A DNA stretch of 64,000 nt from Palsa-1233 sp031367105 (GTDB lineage: Bacteria; Gemmatimonadota; Gemmatimonadetes; Gemmatimonadales; GWC2-71-9). Below, in pieces: positions 59,240 to 64,000 of this stretch. The DNA is taken from positions 1 to 64,000 of the forward strand of contig JANLPG010000120.1 in the NCBI GenBank assembly GCA_031367105.1, read 5' to 3'. The notes under the pieces were generated by a model that was not told where the DNA came from, did not search any database, and saw only the letters and a program-made list of their open reading frames with translations. Numbering within the stretch: position 1 is the first letter of the stretch; each line of letters opens with the position of its first letter. Position numbers and translations under genes: made by a program.

Positions 59240-60858
59240 TGGCGATCAAGGGTTCGCTCAAGGAGGCATCGCTCCCCGACGTGGTACAGTTGCTCTACCT
59301 CGGCCGTCGCACCGGTTGCCTCTCGGTCGCCAACGATCGCAATTTTGCCTCGATCTGGCTCGACGATGGGTGGATCGTCTTTGCCGGCCTGTTGTCGCGC
59401 CCCGACCGCCTTGGCGAACGACTGGTTGCGGCGGGAAAGGTCAGTCCCGATCAGCTCGAGTCGGCGATTGCAACGCAATCGGCGCTCCCCGGCCATCGGC
59501 TGGGTGCGGTGTTGGTCCAGCTCGACCTGATCTCCCAGGCCGAACTGGAGGGTGAACTGCGTCGCCAGGTCGAGGAGACCATCTACACCCTCTTCACGTG
59601 GGCCAGCGGAACCTTCTCCTTCGAGGCAGGCATCTCCCCGGACGAAGCGGAGGGGACAGTGCGACTCAATCCCGAGGGGCTGCTGCTCGAAGGGGCACGC
59701 CGAGTCGACGAATGGAGTGTGATCGCGAAGAAGATTCCGTCGCTCGACGCCGTCTTCGCGATCGAGGGCGAGGGTGCCATTGAATTCAAGGGTGAGCCAG
59801 CCCTGGTCGATATCGAGCGTCGGGTGCAGCCGTTGATCGACGGAGCCCGCACGGTCCGGGATATGATGGACGCCACTGGTCTCACCGATTTCGAAGTCTG
59901 CCGTGCGCTCTTTGGCCTGCTCTCCGCTGGCCGGCTTCGGCGCGTGGCGACTGCACCCCCGGCGGTCCCGCGTCAGGGGACGGCGCGGCTCGAGGAACAT
60001 CGCAACCTCGGCGTCGCCTTCTACCGCACCGGGATGTTGAATGAAGCCGAGCGCGAATTCAAGCGCGTCGCCGAATTGCGTCCCGGTGATGGCGAGGCGT
60101 CCTTCCGGCTTGGTCTGATTGCGCTGCGGCAAGCGCGCTGGGCCGATGGGCTGGCGCAATTTCAGCGGGCAACCGAGCGAGGCGGCGCACGACCTGCGGT
60201 GCTGCACAACCTTGCGCTGGCCCTCGAGTCACTTGGCCGCCTCGACGAGGCGGAGACGGCGCTCGGCGAGGCCGTGCAGCTCGACAAGGACGACCCACGG
60301 CTCTGGACCGGCTGGGGGTTGCTCGCGCTGCGGCGCAGTGAACCTTCGCGCGCACTGGAGCGCTTCGCCCGCGCCCGCGACTTGGTGGGGCAGGGGAAGC
60401 CGCCAGCCCACTGGTACTGGGGCTGCGGCTGGGCCCAGGCGCTCTCCGAGGCGTGGCCGGACGCGCTCGCGACCATTCGCGAGGGGGTTGTGGCATTTCC
60501 CGATCATCCGGTCCTGCGGACCACGTTGGGCGTCCTGCTCGAAGGTACCGGCGAGGTGGGTGAGGCCGAGGCCCACTTGCGCCACGCACTCGGCGAGGAT
60601 CCGACCATCCCGCAGATTTCCAAGAATCTCGGGGACTTGCTCTATCGTGCCGGCCGCTGGGATGAGGCCGAAGAATCCTACGACCGCGCTGCCAAGCTGG
60701 CCCCGACTCTGGGAGACGATCTCTACTTCAAGCTGGGCAACCTCGCCTGCCGTCGGGGCGATATGCCGAAGGCGCGACGGCACTGGGGGGCAGCGCTGGC
60801 AATCAATCCCGAGCACGCCCTGGTCCGCGCCAATCTCGCCGGCTCCGGTGCGGCGTGA
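59239..60858 (+). CDS. DUF4388 protein with GspE_N-like and TPR domains
   Basis: A 539-residue protein. N-terminal DUF4388 (MAIKGSLKEASLPDVVQLLY), a GspE/MshE N-domain-like segment (RLGERLVAAGKVSPDQLESA and HRLGAVLVQLDLISQAELEG), then WASGTFSFEAG; residues about 250-530 are TPRs (NLGVAFYRTGMLNEAEREF, NLALALESLGRLDEAETAL, NLGDLLYRAGRWDEAEESY). Starts by TGATG overlap with the DnaA-like gene. Likely a large cytoplasmic adaptor. Confidence 0.88.
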   Translation: MAIKGSLKEASLPDVVQLLYLGRRTGCLSVANDRNFASIWLDDGWIVFAGLLSRPDRLGERLVAAGKVSPDQLESAIATQSALPGHRLGAVLVQLDLISQAELEGELRRQVEETIYTLFTWASGTFSFEAGISPDEAEGTVRLNPEGLLLEGARRVDEWSVIAKKIPSLDAVFAIEGEGAIEFKGEPALVDIERRVQPLIDGARTVRDMMDATGLTDFEVCRALFGLLSAGRLRRVATAPPAVPRQGTARLEEHRNLGVAFYRTGMLNEAEREFKRVAELRPGDGEASFRLGLIALRQARWADGLAQFQRATERGGARPAVLHNLALALESLGRLDEAETALGEAVQLDKDDPRLWTGWGLLALRRSEPSRALERFARARDLVGQGKPPAHWYWGCGWAQALSEAWPDALATIREGVVAFPDHPVLRTTLGVLLEGTGEVGEAEAHLRHALGEDPTIPQISKNLGDLLYRAGRWDEAEESYDRAAKLAPTLGDDLYFKLGNLACRRGDMPKARRHWGAALAINPEHALVRANLAGSGAA

Positions 60859-61697
60859 CGACCCCCGACCCGCTCGCCAGCTTCCGCGCCGAATACCAGC
60901 GATTGAGTGCCTCGCTGACGCGACCGCTTGCGGCACGGGAGCGCGACACCCTGCGCGCCGCGATCATCGCGCTGTTCAAGGAAGTTGATGGGCTGCTGAC
61001 CGAGGTCGATGCGTTCAAGGCATCGATTCGCGCGCTGGTCGACGGCTTCAAGGCGCTGCCGGCGGACGAGGCCGCTGCCACGGTACGGTACGATCACCTC
61101 GGCGCTTCGACAGCGATGGAGCGGGGCTGGAGCGACTTGGCGGGGGCGCGCTGGAGCGGTGCCGAGGCACACTTTCGCGAGGCGATCGCCCGCGATCCTG
61201 GCAGTACCGATGCGCCGGCATTGCTCGGTTGGGCACTGATGCACCAGCAGCGTCACGACGAGGCCCTGCAGCTCTGCCTCCAGGTGCTGATGCGTGAGCC
61301 GGAGCACGGGCTCGCGCGAGTGGCACTCGGATTCGTCTGTCTGCGCAAGGGCATCACCGGCGAAGCGATGGAGCATCTCTCCCGCGTGGCCGGTCGGCCG
61401 GGAGACGCGCGCGCAATTCTTTACGCGAGTTACTGGCTCGGCGTCGCCTACATCGAACGCGAGATGGATACCGACGCCGTGGAACTGCTGCGGCGGGCGG
61501 TGACGCTCGGGCCGAACCTCGCCGAGGGTTGGGCCGACCTTGGCCGTGCACTCTGGTTCCGAGGCGAGCCCGAGCGGGCACGGGAGGCCTGGTCCACCGG
61601 TTCGGTAGTGCGGTACTCACCCTACGCCGAGCGGAACAGCACCCTCCTCGATGTCACCAATGCCGGGGGAGTGCCGCCACGTTCCGCGTTCCGCTGA
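60855..61697 (+). CDS. TPR protein closing the chemosensory-GTPase run
   Basis: A 280-residue protein. GTG overlaps the preceding stop by 4 nt. A coiled-coil-like N-terminus (LRAAIIALFKEVDGLLTEVD) is followed by TPRs (ERGWSDLAGARWSGAEAHF, LLGWALMHQQRHDEALQLC, DLGRALWFRGEPERAREAW). No signal peptide. Its stop TGA is embedded in a CTGA that could be the start of the next gene. Confidence 0.8.
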   Translation: MTTPDPLASFRAEYQRLSASLTRPLAARERDTLRAAIIALFKEVDGLLTEVDAFKASIRALVDGFKALPADEAAATVRYDHLGASTAMERGWSDLAGARWSGAEAHFREAIARDPGSTDAPALLGWALMHQQRHDEALQLCLQVLMREPEHGLARVALGFVCLRKGITGEAMEHLSRVAGRPGDARAILYASYWLGVAYIEREMDTDAVELLRRAVTLGPNLAEGWADLGRALWFRGEPERAREAWSTGSVVRYSPYAERNSTLLDVTNAGGVPPRSAFR

Positions 61698-62641
61698 GCC
61701 TGCTGCTCGCGCTGCAGGCGCCCCCGTCTGGCCAGCCTGCCTCGCCACCGTTGCCCGGAGTGCGGATCGAGGTTGGGGAGATCACCGTGCTGGTCGACCG
61801 GAAGCACGCCGTCCTCGGCAGGTCGTTGGGCGAAGCGGCCGGCGTGGTCCGGGAGTGGCTCGGGCTCGGCCGGCTGGATCTGGGGAAGCTCGTCCTCGTG
61901 GTGGTTCCCGATACCGCTGGCTTCCGCGCCTGGTCGCGGGGCCGGGTTCCGACCTGGGGGGCTGGGCTGACCCTGCCGGGAAGCCGGTTGGTGGTTGTCC
62001 GGGTCGACGCCGGCGACCCCTTCGGCACCCTGAGGCACGAGTTGGCGCACATCGCCCTCCACCAACGGGTGACGGGCCGTGTCCCGCTCTGGTTTGACGA
62101 GGGCTTTGCCGTCCTGGCAGCTGGGGAGTATGGTCGCCTGGCGGGGCTCCAGCTCAATATGTCGGTCGCGGCGGGGCGAGTGCCTACCCTCCGGGCCCTG
62201 GATGCCGACCTCCGGGGGAGCCGCGGCGACGCGGAGGCCGGCTATGCCCTAGCGGGGTCAGCCGTCTCCTACCTCGCCCGGCGGAATCCCTCGGGTGGGC
62301 TCGAGCCGATGCTGGCGCGACTGGTGAGCGGGATGCCGTTCGATGAGGCCGTCCTGGCGACCACTGGCCTGACTGAGGAGCGGTTCAGCGACGCCTGGCA
62401 CCGTGATGTCCGGCGGCGCTTCAACTGGCTGGTCTGGTTTATCACCGGCGGTGCGTGGCTGGTCATCGCGCTGCTGTTGGGGTGGGCCGCGGCGTGGCGC
62501 CGCCATCGGGACGCCCCCCGGAGGGCGGCCCTCAACCAGGGGTGGGTCATCGAAGATGACCCCGCAACCGAAGATGACGAGGAGATTACAACACCAGACC
62601 AGTCCCCCGATCCGCTTGACCCATCTGACTCTGGCCGCTAG
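61679..62641 (+). CDS. Peptidase-MA-like membrane metallopeptidase, start codon unclear
   Basis: About 320 residues. Zinc motif HELAH in TLRHELAHIALHQ with the downstream Glu in PLWFDEGFAVLA; one C-terminal helix (WFITGGAWLVIALLLGWAAAW). No ATG, GTG or TTG lies in frame between the last plausible upstream codon and the hydrophobic N-terminus. ACG 61679 (behind GGGGGAG) gives FRVPLSLLLALQA, a fair signal peptide; CTG 61694 overlaps the previous stop as CTGA. An exported, membrane-anchored protease is the best reading. Confidence 0.72.
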   Translation, partial: TFRVPLSLLLALQAPPSGQPASPPLPGVRIEVGEITVLVDRKHAVLGRSLGEAAGVVREWLGLGRLDLGKLVLVVVPDTAGFRAWSRGRVPTWGAGLTLPGSRLVVVRVDAGDPFGTLRHELAHIALHQRVTGRVPLWFDEGFAVLAAGEYGRLAGLQLNMSVAAGRVPTLRALDADLRGSRGDAEAGYALAGSAVSYLARRNPSGGLEPMLARLVSGMPFDEAVLATTGLTEERFSDAWHRDVRRRFNWLVWFITGGAWLVIALLLGWAAAWRRHRDAPRRAALNQGWVIEDDPATEDDEEITTPDQSPDPLDPSDSGR

Positions 62642-62653
62642 CCTCCTCACCCT

Positions 62654-62845
62654 ATGCCACCTACCGACCCGATCTCCGTGCCTCCGGCGGCGCTCTTCTC
62701 GCGCCGCAATCTCCTCCTGATCGCCGTGGCACTGGCGAGCATCGGGGCCGGCTACGCTGTGCTCCTCGGCGGCTCCCCAGGGGCCGCCGCAGTCCTGCTC
62801 GTCGCCGGATATTGCGTGCTCTTTCCCTTGGCACTTCTCGCCTGA
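62654..62845 (+). CDS. Small two-helix membrane protein (DUF3098-like)
   Basis: A 63-residue protein with two hydrophobic helices (about 20-38 and 44-62) preceded by a proline-rich, then basic segment LFSRRNLLLIAVALASIGAGY. The FxxRNxLLL...GxGY pattern recalls DUF3098, a guess rather than a solid match. Lies 12 nt after the metallopeptidase. Confidence 0.6.
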   Translation: MPPTDPISVPPAALFSRRNLLLIAVALASIGAGYAVLLGGSPGAAAVLLVAGYCVLFPLALLA

Positions 62846-62858
62846 ACTGCGGCGCGTC

Positions 62859-62932
62859 GGGCGAATAGCTCAGCTGGTTAGAGCGCCTGCCTTACACGCA
62901 GGATGTCGGGGGTTCGAATCCCTCTTCGCCCA
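62859..62932 (+). tRNA. tRNA-Val (anticodon TAC)
   Basis: A 74-nt cloverleaf: acceptor GGGCGAA / TTCGCCC, D-stem GCTC/GAGC, anticodon stem CCTGC/GCAGG with loop CTTACAC (TAC at 62893-62895), T-arm GGGGG-TTCGAAT-CCCTC, discriminator A. CCA not encoded. Charged by the ValS at 4977. Confidence 0.95.
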
Positions 62933-62998
62933 TCGTCGGCGTGTCGCAAACGAGGCCGGACCCGTCTTATGCATTTGAACCTCACGGAGGTAGCTGGG

Positions 62999-64000
62999 AT
63001 GTTGCAACAGGTGTCGTCGCTCGTGGTTCTCGCCGTCATCGTCACGGCCGCCCCCGCCCCCGCCGCCGCAAACCAGATCCGCGGGACCATCCGCGGCGGG
63101 CAGATGCAGGCGCCGAAGACTCTGGTGTTGATCGCCAACCCCTACACGTCCAGTCCCTCCGACTCGGCGTTCACGGTCGCGATCGGGAGCAGCGCGCGCG
63201 AAAAGCTGGAGCGCAGCGTGGGGGCAGAGTACGGTGTGGTGACCCGCAAGCAGATGAATGACGCGCTGATCTCATTCGGGTACAGCGGCGACGCCATCCT
63301 GACGCCAGGCTCGGCAGGGGAGATGGCCCGATCGATGGCCGTACGGTATTACGTGACCAGCACGCTCGTGAAGGCGGGCGGTGGCTACTCCGTCACTGCG
63401 CGAATGATCGGCACCAACCTCGACGTCGGTCAGGTCGTCACCGCCACAGGCACGACTCCGGGCGAGCTCGGCGGCAAGATGGCTGATGGCGTCGGACCGG
63501 CGATTCGTGCGATTGCCGACGCCAAGCTCTGCAATGAAAATTCAGTGACGAAGCCCGCCAAGGCGGCCGAGGCGGCCGCCAAGGCGATCAAGGCAGTCCC
63601 GAACTTCGGGCTCGCCGAATACTGCCTCGCCGAAATCGCGCTGAAGCGGGACTCGGTCGGCGCCGAGGCGATGGGCCACTTGCAGAACACCGTCAAGGGC
63701 GATCCGCTCTCGCTTGTGGCACTGAGTTCGATCGCAGTGATCTACCAGAAGAAGGGCGACAGTACCAGGACGATCGAGACATTTCAGCAGATGCTCCGGG
63801 CAGCCCCGACCAACAAGCCGCTGCTGGAGCGAGCCTTCAAACTCTTCCTGGGCTATGGCAAGCCGGAAGCGGCGATGGCGGTGGCCGACGAGGGGATCAA
63901 GCAGGATCCGAGCAATCCGGACTGGTACGACCTGAAGAGCAACGTCTGCTTCGCGAAGGAAGACTACGCCTGCGCCGTCACTGCGCTGGAGCAGGTCTTC
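62999..64000 (+). CDS. Secreted TPR protein, 3' end cut by window edge
   Basis: At least 334 residues, continuing past the edge. ATG 62999 follows GGAGG by 8 nt. Signal peptide (LQQVSSLVVLAVIVTAAPAPAAA) with cleavage after Ala-x-Ala. A domain with VAIGSSAREKLERSVGAEYG and YYVTSTLVKAGGGYSVTARM resembles the region before TPRs in FlgO/CsgG-like or adenylate-cyclase-associated proteins. After an Ala/Lys-rich linker, TPRs begin (FGLAEYCLAEIALKRD, LSSIAVIYQKKGDSTRTIETF). Periplasmic; role unknown. Confidence 0.8.
   Translation, partial: MLQQVSSLVVLAVIVTAAPAPAAANQIRGTIRGGQMQAPKTLVLIANPYTSSPSDSAFTVAIGSSAREKLERSVGAEYGVVTRKQMNDALISFGYSGDAILTPGSAGEMARSMAVRYYVTSTLVKAGGGYSVTARMIGTNLDVGQVVTATGTTPGELGGKMADGVGPAIRAIADAKLCNENSVTKPAKAAEAAAKAIKAVPNFGLAEYCLAEIALKRDSVGAEAMGHLQNTVKGDPLSLVALSSIAVIYQKKGDSTRTIETFQQMLRAAPTNKPLLERAFKLFLGYGKPEAAMAVADEGIKQDPSNPDWYDLKSNVCFAKEDYACAVTALEQVF

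Overview
The window is a dense, high-GC chromosomal segment from a free-living, Gram-negative-type bacterium. Heptose-phosphate phosphatase, lipoproteins with lipoboxes, LspA and secreted proteins point to a diderm. The gene mix (bactofilin, KaiC-like protein, a Minf_1886-family protein, an Ig-like lipoprotein of the N-P-P-G-G type, DUF4388/Roadblock proteins) and tRNA genes without encoded CCA make me suspect Gemmatimonadota. That assignment is inference from style; there is no rRNA or other decisive marker here. No insertion sequence, prophage, integrase or CRISPR array was seen.

Layout. 1-8083 (minus strand): a tight, mostly overlapping run reading BON-like membrane protein, valS, Ig-like lipoprotein, gmhB, two paralogous membrane proteins, histidine kinase, NarL-type regulator, then purN, cut by the left edge. 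8168-24398 (plus): thrS and an amino-acid permease, thiolase and 3-hydroxyacyl-CoA dehydrogenase, a leucine-dehydrogenase-type enzyme, a secreted amidohydrolase, rpiB, glyA, a Minf_1886 protein, NAD(P)HX repair, a propeller lipoprotein, thiL, enolase, an FtsB-like protein and tRNA-Met(CAT). Two families of interspersed palindromic or tandem repeats lie only in this part. 24508-32609: a zinc-ribbon membrane protein (minus), a COG4705-type membrane protein, a two-domain KaiC-like ATPase, a methyltransferase with a probable non-canonical start, a beta-keto acid cleavage enzyme, an acetyltransferase, bactofilin, a zinc-ribbon protein and a FliA-type sigma factor. 32672-44255: a long translationally coupled run with fumarylacetoacetase, pdxH, a cation efflux protein, tilS, hpt, ftsH, folP and a DUF2723 membrane protein. 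44299-50068: yggS, ileS, a DksA-like protein, lspA and an RluD-type pseudouridine synthase.

50061-61697 is the most unusual part. It is a continuous run of CheW, CheY, CheA and CheC-like proteins followed by TPR proteins, two DUF4388 proteins, three Roadblock/LC7 proteins, an MglA-like small GTPase with an altered switch II (A81-E82 where MglA has G-Q), and a protein with two DnaA-like AAA+ modules and no DnaA DNA-binding domain. No receptor, CheR or CheB is present. I read it as a candidate chemosensory-to-GTPase polarity or localisation system. It is followed by a peptidase-MA-type membrane protein, a small membrane protein, tRNA-Val(TAC) and a secreted TPR protein cut by the right edge.

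Regulatory signals: a hexamer TAGATT or TATCTT lies 5-8 nt before the start codons of purN, rpiB, the NAD(P)HX repair gene and yggS, suggesting leaderless transcription from a -10-like element. A TTGACC-N17-TAATCT promoter precedes tRNA-Met. Most other genes are joined by ATGA, GTGA or TGATG overlaps.
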